Source: Gnetum montanum (lineage: Eukaryota; Streptophyta; Gnetopsida; Gnetales; Gnetaceae). From it: a stretch of DNA of 64,000 nt. The notes below the pieces were generated by a model that saw only the letters and a program-made list of their open reading frames with translations, was not told where the DNA came from and searched no databases. The stretch covers positions 1,586,839-1,650,838 of the forward strand of contig MNCI01015561.1 of the NCBI GenBank assembly GCA_015680685.1, written 5' to 3'. Below, one piece after another: positions 1-11,350 of this stretch (its first letter is position 1; each line of letters opens with the position of its first letter). Made by a program: the position numbers and the translations under genes.

Positions 1-1
1 C

Positions 2-1162
2 CTAGTTCGATGGTGTGTACCCGACCAAGACCAATTAAAAGTTCTCCAGGATGCTCATGAGGGCCCCTGTGGGGGTCATTATGCTAGGAGACGAACGACC
101 ACTAAGATCCTACTTGCAAGATATTATTGGCCAACACTATTTCGGGATGCCCACCATTTTGCTCAATCTTGTGAGCGCTGCCAACGTGATGGGGGAATGA
201 CTACTAGGATGGAGGGTCCACAAAAATGGATTCAACCTTTAGAACCCTTTGACATTTGGGGGATAGATTTCATGGGACCAATTACACCAACGTCCAACAA
301 AAAAGCATATATAATCGTTGCTGTTGATTACTTAACCAAATGGGCTGAAGCGGCCACTATAATAGATTGCACATCATCTACAGTTGCCTGATTTGTACAG
401 CAACAAATCGTTAACAGGTTTGGTGTGCCACGTGCCCTTATTTCTAACAATGGGACGCATTTTACGGGTGCAACCTTTAGAAAGTTGATGCAACGCTTAG
501 GGGTTGAGCATAAATTGACCACACCTTACCACCACCAAGCTAATGGTCAAGCTGAAGTTACTAATAGGGAGATTACCAGAATATTAACATGAACAATTAG
601 CAAATTTAGGCGAGACTGGAGCACAAAACTGAATGACGCTCTTTGGGCGTATTGTTCCACTTGGAAGCTTCCTACAGGATATTCTCCCTATGAGCTAGTG
701 TATGGGAAACTTCCAAAACTACCTATACAAAGTGAGCTCCGTACACTGTCCATGGCCTGTGAACTTCACCTAGATCTCGACCTAGCACAAAAACAATAAC
801 TAGCAACTTTGAATGTGTTAGACGAGAATCGATTGGTTGCACTATCGTTAAGTGAGTTGCACAAAGCACACAGTAAACAATGGCATGACTTAAGGATCCA
901 AAGACTTAGGTATCAACCAGGAGATAAGGTCCTTTACTGGAACCCCACACATGTACCCCAACGTACAAAGTTTCAGACCTTGTGGGAAGGACCTTACATT
1001 ATTCGTACTACCTTTCCCTCCGGAGCCATGATGATGTATAAGCCTGATAGCCCGGATAAAAGGTTATTGGTTAATGTACAACAAACAAAACCCTTCCGTG
1101 AATCTGCACCAGCTAGTATGAGTCGCACTTCTACCAGTGGTCAACCACGCTCATTATTTTAG
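2..1162 (+). pseudogene. Ty3/gypsy (Athila-like) integrase, C-terminal end of pol, broken
   Basis: This is the integrase end of a retrotransposon pol; the enzyme inserts element cDNA into host DNA. In one frame from base 2 I read the HHCC zinc finger (HEGPCGGHY, then CERCQ near 170-185), the catalytic core beginning WGIDFMGPI (first Asp at 266-268), SNNGTHF (446-448) and NGQAEVTN (Glu at 554-556), then the C-terminal domain with GDKVLYWNPTHVPQ and LWEGPYII. The spacing between the second and third catalytic positions is exactly DD35E, but the second Asp is Asn. Stops at 389-391 (TGA), about 590 (TGA) and about 797 (TAA) break the frame. The piece at 33420-34560 on the other strand is the same family. 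The window edge cuts off the rest of pol. Lineage is inferred from that sister copy, which has an Athila-type primer site. Confidence 0.9.
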
Positions 1163-3091
1163 ATCTCTCCCTTACAACTTAGTCATGGGGGAGATGGCCA
1201 CCTATGTTAACCATATGGGGCCCTCAGTTCTTTTAAGTTTTTGTTTTACAACTTTCTTTAACTTTTCCTATTTTTGTTTTACATCATCGTTATACTTTTT
1301 CCATTTTGTGTGTGTGTGTGTGTGTTATCCACCATGTAAGTTCATCATCCAATAAGTGTTCAGACCGATGGGATGAACTATTTTTTCTTAATTGCTAATG
1401 TTTGGTTTTTACCTTTAAGTTCCAATGTTGATACTAAGGTATGTTTCTTTTGATATGGTAGGCAATGAGATCACTTCCTCCATCCATCCATCAAAGTCTA
1501 TGGTTTCCCTTGGCTTGGAAATGTACAGTTCCCTTTTCTAATAAGAACTTTAACGAACCGGTGACTGGGTATTTCTCAAACTAAGGAAGGACTCAAAGAT
1601 TGCAAAGGGTGTGACTTCAAGGGAACTTGGTGCTCTTGTGTTGGTTATTCACTTGGGTGCTTGGATGTTTTCTTCTTTAGTTTCCTTATCGTTCCGATGT
1701 TACCCATTCTTCAAAAGCTGAGACAATAAAAATAAGAAGTCTTTGCATGGTGTGGTCCCCACGCATAAAAACACAAAACACAAAAAAAAAAAACCAAAGT
1801 GAGGATTCAAAGCACACCCCTTAGACGAAATAAAATTTGGGCTGCAAACACTGGTTATGGAATCAAAGTGTTCCCTCTAACTAAGGCCCTTCTCACTTCC
1901 CATTCTCTCCTTTGTTTTGTTGGACTGGTGGTGGCTCTTTGAAGATGCATCCTTGTTATCCAAGTGGATGGTTTAACCAAATGCATTGATGCGAAGTCAC
2001 TGGAAGTGGTTGGTTTGAGTAGAGTTGGAATGAGATTCACCAAGTCACATTAATCATAAAACACACGAGGGGCTTTACACCACCTTGTTCTTGGGATTCC
2101 ATTCCACTTCCCTTCTCTCCACCCTTCTCTCCACGATTCACCTCATTGCCGGTTGTATCATTAGTGTATATATTTTGGTTGATGCATTGTTTTCTTTTTG
2201 GTAAATTCTTATGGTCAAGACTTTAACTCTTGTTCCAAAGGACATTCCCAGAGCCTACAGACTCTTTGCATGTGGGATTGTTAGGGCATTCAGGGCATGA
2301 GCCTGCTTTGGGGAGGACCCACTGACATTCCTATTTGGAACATTAGTTAACTTCTTTTCCTTAACATTTTGCAAATAATTTTATTTTTGTTCATTTCTAT
2401 CTTGACATCCATTTCACTTATTTCTTATTTGTACCTTTTCACCTATCTTTCTTACTCCTTTTCTTTCTCCATTCTAATGCTACTAAAGGTTCGCGATTAG
2501 TCATGGGGGTACGGGGTCTGCTTTTTCGATTTTTCTCCTAAGCCCCAAATTTTTTCATTTTTCTTCTTAACCCCTACACCTTTGGTAGTCATCATCTACA
2601 TTTTCCCAGATCCATATCAGCCATACCACAACCTAGCCCATGAACCTAAATCGAAGCAAGGTATTATTTACTTAATGATTCAATTACCCTTGCTAATATA
2701 TGATTGTGTTGTGGGTGCAGATGGCACTCATACAACAACTGAATGGATCTGGAGCCAACACTTGGAATGGGCAGCGCTGAAGCAGTTATGCAAGGAGTAG
2801 AATGGATAATGCGCTTACAGATGGACAACGGAAGGCACAATCTAGGCGTTGGCAACAGCAAGACTCTTCTCTTTTCTTCTCTTCTATTCTCTCTCCTCTT
2901 TTCTCTTAGCTGTCAAATGTAGCCTGATGTCATTGTAATAAGGTGTTCACCCTTGTTGTCATGAACACCAGTTGTGTCAAGTCTTGTAATAAGGAACCAT
3001 TCACATGTCATTCCATTAGTTCCATGTCCCCTCAATAATCCCATACCTACCTGATATCATTGTAAGGAACTTGAGGATGAGTTTTCATTCA
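1163..3091 (+). other. Non-coding 3' region of the Athila-like element
   Basis: This stretch lies between the integrase stop and the polypurine tract. I find no convincing ORF. It is homologous in order to 13500-14400 (+) and to 31314-33420 (-): all share a 'tagtcatggggga' segment or its relatives, a 'catccatccatc' segment, a 'ctctaactaaggccctt' segment and a polypyrimidine stretch. A (TG)n run sits inside it. Long 3' regions, sometimes with an extra ORF, are typical of Athila-lineage elements. Confidence 0.7.
1307..1325 (+). repeat. (TG)n microsatellite
   Basis: About nine uninterrupted TG units within the retrotransposon 3' region. The sister copies at 13.5 kb and 33 kb do not show it, so it probably grew after insertion. 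Confidence 0.9.
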
Positions 3092-3103
3092 GTCATGGGG
3101 GTA
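3092..3103 (+). other. Polypurine tract before the 3' LTR
   Basis: The sequence GTCATGGGGGTA directly precedes the LTR start TGATGAG. This is the place where second-strand DNA synthesis is primed in LTR elements. The same arrangement, with variants, precedes the LTRs at 18318 and (minus strand) 31302. Confidence 0.75.
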
Positions 3104-3127
3104 TGATGAGACGCAGATTGCACAAGC

Positions 3128-3187
3128 CGTGATATCGCGTACGTGATATCACGTCTCTCCATGCAATATCGCATACGTGATATCGCG
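3128..3187. repeat. Palindromic U3 block built on GATATC
   Basis: Three copies of a GTGATATC(A/G)CG-like core appear in 60 bp, arranged as inverted repeats around CGTACG. The block lies 16 bp upstream of the TATA box, where enhancer-like elements of an LTR promoter would be expected. Function is inferred. Confidence 0.75.
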
Positions 3188-3202
3188 GTCTGCCGCCATA
3201 TC

Positions 3203-3210
3203 TATAAATA
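3203..3210 (+). promoter_or_regulatory. LTR TATA box
   Basis: TATAAATA in the context CCATATCTATAAATAAGAGG, inside the LTR and just downstream of the palindromic block. Transcription would start roughly 25-35 bases further on. Confidence 0.65.
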
Positions 3211-3457
3211 AGAGGTGGCACTCCCTTCATTTCCCAATCCTGGCTAGAAGTAGCGAAGCTCTGGCAGTTTCAACACTCCAGAGTTAGATTAATTTCCCAT
3301 GTGCCCGCAGTAGGAGTCCTAGAGTGAACGGCTCTTTATTCGAGCAACTTTGTAACCTGAATACAAGTTGTGTACGGAAATAAAGACGAACTTGATTGGA
3401 TAAACCTTGCGGTACATGGTTTTATTTTGTTGTTATTTATTGCTTTCCTAGTGCACA

Positions 3458-3876
3458 CGAGTACGACTTGATTACGAGCATCTACGGATGTGTACGGCTA
3501 ATCAAGGAATCGGCTGCTCGTCGCAACGCGTGAGTATGACTTGATTATGAGCATTGTGACTGCTTGGTAACCCAGTAGCGTATTCTAGGATCTGTGCTTG
3601 GTAATCCCAGTGGTAGTCCAATGTGTACGGCGGGTCAAGGAATCGGCTACTCATTGCTAGGCTAGAACGTGTGATAAGTACGACTTGGCTATGAGCACCC
3701 ACGGGTGTGTACGGCTAGCCAAGGAATCAGCTGCTTATCACACTTAGGCTAAATAGGTGCCTCAGTACGACCACTTCGAGCACTTGCGTTACGTGTGGTG
3801 ATCCCAGTAACGATTAGCGTTTGGTAGCCACAGTTGCATAGTTCAGGGTGTGTCCGGTAAGTGGGAACGGATGCTG
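3458..3876 (+). repeat. Four tandem hairpin modules with covarying arms
   Basis: Each module has an outer, a middle and an inner pair of arms with fixed spacers (TACGA after the outer arm, YGAG after the middle arm, TGTACGGC or TGTCCGGT after the inner arm). Middle arms are CTTGATTA/TAATCAAG (3467-3474, 3499-3506), CTTGATTA/GGGTCAAG with G-T wobbles (3540-3547, 3632-3639), CTTGGCTA/TAGCCAAG (3684-3691, 3716-3723) and CCACTT/AAGTGG (3771-3776, 3859-3864). Outer arms are CGAG/CTCG, TGAG/CTCA, GTGATAAG/CTTATCAC and CAG/CTG. Inner arms are CATC/GATG, CATT/AATG, CACC/GGTG and CAC/GTG. Module two carries an insertion in its loop. The block is downstream of the TATA box, so it should be transcribed. 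Confidence 0.85.
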
Positions 3877-4160
3877 ACGCTAGTTAATTTAGACTTAGGA
3901 CATTAGTTAGAGTTAGTTAGTCTCTCAACCCTTCCCCTCATAGCTTAGGAGATAAACCAAAAAATACCAAAAAAATCATATACCTCAGACTTGCTTAACC
4001 ATACACCGTGACACATACAAGCAAGCTTGGGAAGACAATGAACGATTAACCCCAAGTGTTTCTTGTGGCGTTAAGGAATTTAGTCTACGGAGTTCGACCG
4101 GATCACGCGTACACGCTTGTATTTCTATGGTTGAGTGTAGGGGTACCTCGCCACTCATCA

Positions 4161-6150
4161 ATTTGTATGAGCTTTGCAAAGAATCCATGAAGGATTGTCT
4201 GCAAAGCCTACAAGACTACTTCTCCTAGGCTTGTTCAAATCATCATGTGGAAGTACATGATGTAGAATTTAAGTAATTTTGTAGCCCCTTTCCTTGTCCA
4301 TAACTTTTGTAGAATGAATGTATTATTTTCAAATAGTGGCTTGGTCATTATTGGACTAGTATTTCCTTGTTTATTCTCCAAGATGCTTCTTTCATTTATA
4401 AGAGATAAGTACATTGGCTTAATAGCTAACAATCTTAATGCTGCAACATCCCTATAAAAATAAATTGAAACACATCAAAAGCATAGTAAAAGATGTTAAA
4501 ACTTTTGATGCTTTACATTATTTCTTCTTGTTACTTTGATCTGGTACATCAAACCTAATTTTGGTGTCTCACATCAGTTTTCCTAAGGCTTTTGGTGAAA
4601 ACTCCTAAGTGGCAAATTTTACTTTTGACATTTCATGTTGAAACAATCTACGCAGTGCATTGAAACTTAAACATGTTTGGCAAAAACATCTTTGATGTTA
4701 CACATCATTTCTTTTGATGCGTGGTGTTATGTACTTTCAATGTAACATAGCTTCAAGTTTCAATGTTTTACATTGAAATTCACTTTTAATGTGTGACATC
4801 ATAAATACTTAGCATTTGGCAAAAATGCTCTACCTCTACCGTGTCAAAACCTTACATCAAGTTCATCCCATTTCATGTTCTGCAAAGTTAAAAACTCTAA
4901 AAATCACATTTTCTCATGATTTTGTAAGAATGATTGAAAATTAATTAATGAAGACATTAATTTAGCTATAATTTCACCTATTTTATCCAATACATTTATT
5001 ATATTTAGCTCAAAACAACATGAAAATCTAATATTCATTGTCATAGCTATGTCACTATGCAAGACACTATAGTGGTGATATTAAGTCTTCAAATCTTGAC
5101 AAATTTCACTATAAAATTTATGTAAAAGTCGTAGATTTTCATGCATCTCTAGTTTATTAAAAAAATGAACTAAGAAATTAACATATGCATTTAATTTCTA
5201 GTTGTAGATTTTAAAAAAATATCTAAAAATGTACAAAACCTAAGTAATGTTCTAGGGTTCTCAATTGCCATCACAAAATTGAACTAAAATGTTAGATTCT
5301 TGGCGTAAATTTGCTCTAAATTACCAGATAACATCAAATTCAATTCTAAGATTGAATACCTAGCTAAATATTTTAGAGTCTTGGCACATTCTAAAACTTC
5401 CATCATGATCACACTACAATAATAATAAAATTAGATAAAAATTCCTAACTAGGATATCAGTAACTTACATTTGAGCTCTAGGAGGGAGTAAGTAAGGCTA
5501 AGGTAATTTCCTACTATTGCTAAACCTACCTTTGGTTCCCTGTTTGTCACTATTACTACCACTTACCATATTTTTTGGTAGTTTTTACTATGGTGTCACT
5601 TTCAAAAGCTCATGTATCAATTCTCAAAAGAACTAGATGAAAATGAAAGTTTGTGTACCTAACTCTTCTCCTTGACATCATTTTTATACTATAAAAATAA
5701 CATGCATCTTTGGACTTTTGATGTTCACCTAATGTTGATGTTTCTTGCTTATTTTTAATGTTTTTTCTTCTCCAAATAATAAATTTAATCCTCTAATTTT
5801 AAGCTAGGTGAACATGGTTGCCTGCCTAGAGTCTCTGCTCCAACCTCTCATCTTATGTAACCTTACAAGTTAGGTACGCAGAACTCTAGATCTCTCTTTT
5901 CTTAACTTAGTGTCAAACTCAAATTTCCTTGTGTCCTCTTTATATGTCACTGAAGATGAGCTGATATCTTTTTTGTACCACCCTTTCTTGGATTAAAAGC
6001 CCCTCTTTATTAATGATCAACTGATCGATCTTCCTATGCTAAGTTATAAAGGTGAACAAAAGACTCTTCAGCTTAGTACCCTTCTTTCTTTAGACATTCA
6101 GGAGTCTATTTTAGAAACCTTTAGAAGCATTCAATTACTTTCACTTAGGG
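4161..6150. other. AT-rich stretch with no recognisable gene
   Basis: No frame here gives a recognisable protein. The part at about 4440-4860 is a degenerate array of GATGT...ACATC half-sites like that in the LTR at 10321, so some of it may be an old LTR of the same family. I could not align the two well enough to call a 5' LTR. Confidence 0.5.
4440..4860. repeat. Degenerate GATGT/ACATC palindrome array
   Basis: Short units such as TTTGATGTTACACATCATTT and TTCAATGTTTTACATTGAA recur every 30-60 bases. Many are self-complementary. The same type of unit fills 10400-10870. Confidence 0.6.
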
Positions 6151-6159
6151 ATATGGTAA

Positions 6160-6910
6160 TATGCTGGTTTAGACCCAAAGCTTGTTTAGCATAACATCAT
6201 TTAGGAAAATTTAGGTTTCAAGTTTATCAAATAGAAAGTTAGGAAAATTTGTCCTCATATAGCTCTTGTTATAAAAGAAGAGATAACAAAACTCTTTAAT
6301 GTTGGATTCATCTATTTTGTTCACTAGTCTAATTGGGTTTCTAACATGGTTTTAGTTCCCAAGAAGAATGGTGGAATTCGCACTTACATACACTTTAGAG
6401 ATCTTAACAAAGTCACTCTTAAGGATGACTTCTCTTTGCCTAATATTGATTAGCTAATCAAATCTATGATTGGTCATGCTCTTTTATCCTTTATGGATGA
6501 TTTTTTTATTATAATCAAATCTGGATAAATCCAAAATACTAGCATTCTATCATATTTATGACCCCTTGGGGAACACTTTGTTATACCAAAATTTCTTTTA
6601 ATTTTAAAAAATGCTAGAGCTACCTATCAATGAGCTATGATTTTTATCTTTAATGATATAATGTTTGATATAGTTAAAAATTATGTTGATGACTTAAACC
6701 ATTAAGTCTACCTTAGCTATTGATCATGCTTTTAACATAGATCAAGTTCTAACTCATTTTGACAAGTCTAACTTGCATCTTAATCCCAAGAAGTGCACTT
6801 TTGTAGTTCTTATGGATAAAATGCTTGATTACCTTGTCTCTTAAGATGATAGTCATTGATCCTAATAAAGTTAAGGTTATCCTAGATCTTGCACCTCCTA
6901 TGGACATTCA
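6160..6910 (+). pseudogene. Ty3/gypsy (Tat-type) reverse transcriptase, broken
   Basis: This copies element RNA into DNA. Reading across stops, the expected order appears: an N-terminal stretch resembling GLDP-LV-HNI (about 6166), VSNMVLVPKKNGGIRTYIHF (about 6335), FRDLNKVTLKDDFSLPNID, and the catalytic YVDD at 6682-6693, followed by NPKKC-like sequence near 6785. Many stops and at least one frame change make it non-functional. It is followed in order by RNase H, a second RNase H and integrase on the same strand, so this is one decayed pol gene. Confidence 0.85.
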
Positions 6911-7019
6911 AGGCATGTGTGTCCTTCAAGGTTGGCTTTAATCAACCCATCATTTCATTTGCAACCTTACTAATCATCTTCATCCTTTAACTCATTTTCT
7001 TCATAAATCCACTTCCTTT

Positions 7020-7900
7020 ATTTAGGATGAAGAGTGCCAAAGGCCTTTGATTCTATCAAAGAAGCCTTAACTACTCTTTCTATTCTTCATCCTCCATAAT
7101 TTGATCAACATTTTTATCTTTATATTTCTAGCTCTAATCATTCCATCTTTGCTATGTTCTTTGAATGATGAGAACATGGAGTTGTCTTCTTGTATACTAC
7201 ATATCTTACCCTTTTTCAAATTGTAAGACCAAATATTCTGATAGTAAAAAATCTTACTTATCTCTTGTCTTGGCTTTCAATAAGTAAAGACATTACCTTT
7301 TAAATGCTAAAGCCTTTATCATTTGTAAAGATAACATACTTAAAGTTATGGCTAACAATCCTTTTAATAACGATCTCTTATCTTGATTGAAGAATTTTCT
7401 TATAGATTTTGATGTTTTTTTTCTATCTTAACACTTGATCAAAGGCCAAGCTATAGCTAATCTTATCTTTTTTTATGAAACAACTAATGCTGTTCCTAGT
7501 TGACAACATGATATAAAGGATTCAAATGTTATCCTTTATTTTGATGAAGCACATATGTTCCTTAGATCTAGTGCATCTTGTGTCCTCATACTCTCTACTA
7601 AATAAGCTCTTTATCGGGTTTACATACTTGATTTCCTTTGTACTAAGAATATTACTTAATATGAGGCCCTCATATAAGGTCTCTTGCTTGCTTTGTAGAA
7701 TCAAGTCAAAATCATTACTGTTTACAGTGACTTAGAGCCCATCATAAATCAAGTTAATGGTAACTATGATTGCAAGGCTTCCCACCTACTTTCTTATCTT
7801 CAAATGGCTAAGGAGCTTATCTTTCCATTTTTTGCTCATACTTTAGCCATATTTCTCATTCTGAGAACATGCTAGCTAATTCACTAGCAATTTTAGTCAT
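7020..7900 (+). pseudogene. Dual RNase H region of Tat-type pol, broken
   Basis: The first RNase H (about 7020-7370) is poorly preserved. The second (about 7530-7790) is clear: YFDEA at about 7538, the block LDFLCTKNIT followed by YEALI, then ITVYSDLEPIINQVNGNY, as in the archaeal-type RNase H of the Tat/Ogre lineage. RNase H removes the RNA strand during cDNA synthesis. Stops are frequent; one of the open stretches here is a frame-shifted shadow. The presence of two RNase H domains is the basis for assigning this element to the Tat group. Confidence 0.75.
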
Positions 7901-8129
7901 TCATGCTGATCTTGCTTCTATGCAAGTTCAACTTGTTTAGTCTATTTTCTTGACACCTATCACACAATCTTTTGACATATTGGTAAGCACTATTAATGTA
8001 GAACATGACAATTAGCAATATGTTAATCTTCTTTACTATCTCACAAATGGAGAAAATCCTAGTCACTCTACACCTGCTTAAAAGAATGTCTTGCATAAAC
8101 ATAGTCGACACTTTCAATTAGTAAATCTC

Positions 8130-9240
8130 AATATTCTTTGTTGAGTTTCTTCTACATGTGTTCTTCTACGTTGTCTTAGTCATGCAGAGTCTAAGATAAT
8201 TCTTGATTAGGTTCACTCAAAAGTTTATAGTGGACACTTATGTTTATGTCCCTTAGCTACTTACATAATTTCTTTAGACTATTGAAGGCCAACCTTCACA
8301 AAAAATGCTTATCATTTGGTCACATGTTATACCATCCAATGATATAGTTCTCTTATTCTTGCTCCTTCATAAGAGCTCAACATGTCTTAAATCACATGAC
8401 TCTTTCAAAAATGGAAATTAGATCTAATTCATGCCATTAATCCTCATTCATTTTCCAAGCATCAATTTATACTAACTACTACAAAATACTTCAATAAGAG
8501 GGTAGAATTCATTCCTTTGCATTCCACCAAATCCCATGTTATTTTTTGTTTCATCCTCAATCACATCATAGCTCACTTCAGCATATCTCTCCAAATTATA
8601 ATTGAAAATAGACCTTAGTTTAAAAGTAAGGAGGTAGCTAATTTTTGCTCCATATATCACATCACTCAATCTTTCTCATCACCTTATTACCCTTAGTCTA
8701 ATGAGTTGGCTAAGTCTAGTAATAAAGCTGTCATATGCTTTCTCTGTACCATGGTTGATAAAACCCAACATAATTGGTACATAAATCTATCTCATGTCCT
8801 TTGGGTTTATTATACCACTGTAGTTGTACCCCTTACTTTCTAGCCTATGGTTCTAAGATGATCTTACGAGTTAAGCTCCATATCTCATCTTTCTATATTG
8901 CTCTGCATGATTGATATTCAGATTAGGATAACAATAGTATGTAATGCATTAAGTTGAATCTTCTCAAAGAACATTGATAAGCTGCTCCTCTTCATTTGTG
9001 TGAATATTAAGGAGATATTTAGTGCCATCACTCCAAACACATTTGAGTCAGAGATACCCATAAAGGTGATATAGTATTATGCCATTTTTAAACTCTAGAG
9101 ATACAAAGTTCTCTCCCAACTAGTAGGGTCCTTTTCTAGTAATTCAATCTCTATAGAATGGCACCTACATCCTCTTTGATCTAGAAGGACATTAGTTTCT
9201 AGATCCTATCAACATGAGCTTTCTTAAGCACTACTACATA
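8130..9240 (+). pseudogene. Tat-type integrase, broken
   Basis: A zinc-finger region resembling VHSKVYSGHLC...LATYI occurs at about 8210-8330. The core follows: WKLDLIHAINPHS (about 8411), FILTTTKYFNKRVEFIPL, HIIAHFSISLQIIIENRP and SFSSPYYP. The middle catalytic Asp is Glu (8604-8606) and the catalytic Glu is Lys (8712-8714), at the normal DD35E spacing. Numerous stops confirm it is dead. It completes the pol gene that begins near 6160. Confidence 0.8.
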
Positions 9241-10306
9241 TATCCATACTGGACAAGTACTCTTCCTAAGCAGTTTATTCTTTACTAGGTTAGGATAATA
9301 GGTTTGTTCTAAACTCTATTTTTCTTATACTTTCTTTTGTTATCCCCCTCTCTATTTCATTTTCTACTATTTATTTAACTATTTTCTTTCTAGCTACCTA
9401 TGCTATCTATCCTATTCTACTCAATGTGTTCTACATAACCAATGAGGTTTTTGAGTGACTTGCAATCTCATTGCTTTATGTGTGGGTGTTATTTATTGTA
9501 TTATTGAGTGGGACAAGGAGGGTTTACTTCAACATAGATATGGAATCCTTTTTGGTCATATAGTATGTAGGATTTAGCCATGCACCAATTCTATGGCATA
9601 ACATCATCCTCATAATAGGTGTATGAATGATTTGCTCTTTTCTCTTCCTTCTTTTTTACTCTTTTCTTTTGTAAGCTATCATTTTTACTTTTCCTGTACT
9701 ATATTACTTTCTCCTTCCTCTTAGCTCCTCTCATCATCTATTTCTATTCCTCTCTATATTTAACATTAGTAAGGTTAAATGAGTGTCTCTTTCTCGATGC
9801 AATGAGGAAGTGTTAAATGTTGAGTGACGTAAAGAGTATGAAATCTACATGTGAGTGAGGTAAGGAAGAGGTTAGCTCTAGGGATCTAGCTATGTTCCAA
9901 TTTTTTAGCACAACACCCCATCATTGATGTATTGGTAATGTCTCTAACATGCTTTCCTAATTTTTATTTTCTTCTCTTTTTGCTTTATGCTAACTTCCTT
10001 TTTTTCTTTATCTCTTTTTCTTTTTATACTTTGCATTGGTGAGGCCTAATGAGTGTCTCTACTTTATTCTAGTTAGGATGTAATTAAGAGAATTGAGTGG
10101 GTTAGCAAGTGGTTTATTTATATTTCTATGTGCTTATTGGGACCTAGCCATGCCCTATTTCTATTGTATAGCACTCTATCATAGATGTATTAGTCATATA
10201 ACAAACTTTCTCCCCTAATTTCCCACTTTATTGAATCTTCTTACAAGTACTTATTAGCTCATATCTTTTCTTGATGGATTCTTCTTCAACCTTTTAGTAG
10301 TTTCTA
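8950..10306 (+). other. 3' region of the Tat-type element
   Basis: Pyrimidine-rich non-coding sequence between integrase and the polypurine tract. Its right part is built of about three tandem units (listed separately). Tandem repeats in this position are known for Tat/Ogre elements. Confidence 0.6.
9570..10240 (+). repeat. Tandem repeat of about 250-320 bp in the 3' region
   Basis: Three diverged units begin at about 9573, 9893 and 10141 with related starts (GATTTAGCCATGCACCAATT, GATCTAGCTATGTTCCAATT, GACCTAGCCATGCCCTATTT). A second anchor, AATGAGTGTCTCT, occurs near 9778 and 10049. Confidence 0.7.
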
Positions 10307-10320
10307 TCAAGAGGGGGTAG
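10307..10320 (+). other. Polypurine tract
   Basis: TCAAGAGGGGGTAG directly before an LTR start TGTTGTACC. It marks the 3' end of the Tat-type internal region. Confidence 0.7.
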
Positions 10321-11350
10321 TGTTGTACCTACTTTAGCTTTTTTTAGCTTAAGCTAGAGACTTGAGTATACTTTATAACTTTTCAGCACTTAAAGTCATC
10401 TTCAGTAGTCTAGATTTGATGTCTCGTGAAATCTATAGTGTCATTTTCAATATTTCATCTTTAGCTTGCCAGAATTGGGATTTTGCATCATTGACTACAT
10501 TGTTTACCCTCACTTTCATTTTTGACATATAATGTTAGCTTCAATATTGATTTTGATTCTACTTCTGATCATTGACATTCAGCATTAGAATTTACTTTTG
10601 ATGTTTTATGTTAATCTTTTGACATCCTGCATTGACTTTATTTTGGATGTTTGGTGTCAAATCTTCAAATAGATTTTTAATGTTTGACATTAACTTCATC
10701 TTTAATATTTGACATCAGCTTACTAGCTTTTAATGTCCCACATCTAATTAGTTTTAACTTTTCATGTCAAATATTTCAAAGTCTCATGTTGAATTTACTT
10801 TCGATGTTCGATGTCAAACTTTGTTTATAGCTTTTAATGTCTCACATCAGAATTTTAAAGTTTAATATCAAAATTTGCACTTTGCATCATTCGTCTTGTC
10901 TAGAAATTTTTAGAGGTTTTTGAAAGATTCTATGGACCCCACTGCATCGTTCCTACATGTTCTACAAGGCATTTTTGGCCTACATATAGGAAATTATCCC
11001 TAAATGTAAGGGGTTAGCATCTATAACCGTCTGATTAGCATTTCAACTTTTCAAATAGAGCTTATTTATGCTTTGCTTCTAAGAGATCCACTATTCAATT
11101 TAGTTCTCTTTGGATTTTCTCTCTTTCCTTTCCTACTGACATATTACATTTCCTTTGTGTTGTCCTCCTAACACTTTGTTGAGAATTAGATCAACACATC
11201 GATTTGATCTTTCTTTTGCAATCATCAACTGATGGATTTGCTTTTGTTCCTAGTATATTTGTAGTAGTTTACTCATTGAAGAAGGAACATGGTAACATAG
11301 CTCCTCATCATATGCTATTGATCTTTGGTACACATCTAGGAACACACTTT
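10321..11350 (+). mobile_element. 3' LTR of the Tat-type element (right end uncertain)
   Basis: Begins TGTTGTACCTAC right after the polypurine tract. Its U3 (about 10400-10870) is an array of GATGT...ACATC half-sites. A TATA-like CTACATATAGG lies near 10980. The right boundary is not defined by any homologous copy in the window and is a guess. Confidence 0.55.

Larger units (their letters stand above)
3104..4160 (+). mobile_element. LTR of an Athila-like retrotransposon (about 1057 bp)
   Basis: The LTR starts TGATGAGACGC and ends CCACTCATCA. It has a polypurine tract on its left and no primer site on its right, so it is the 3' LTR of the element whose integrase lies at 2-1162. It contains a palindromic U3 block (3128-3187), a TATA box (3203-3210), a possible AATAAA-type signal (near 3380) and four hairpin modules (3458-3876). 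Its end is homologous to the ends of the LTRs at 18318-19216, 30460-31302 and 50981-51761. It keeps many CpG sites that those copies have lost, so it is probably the youngest of the four. Confidence 0.85.

Noticed and set aside
3104-3130. TGATGAG at LTR starts considered as part of a hammerhead ribozyme, as in plant retrozymes
   Set aside because: No GAAA partner or matching stems are placed around it; the motif is simply the conserved LTR terminus.
3458-3876. CRISPR-like array
   Set aside because: Units are imperfect, adjacent and self-complementary, with no spacers, in a plant LTR.
1855-5000. Several 60-75 codon open frames in the 3' region and LTR
   Set aside because: Short, without domains, and within non-coding retrotransposon sequence.
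4440-10870. 4440-4860 as the 5' LTR partner of 10321-11350
   Set aside because: Only the short palindromic motif is shared; sequences after it do not align.
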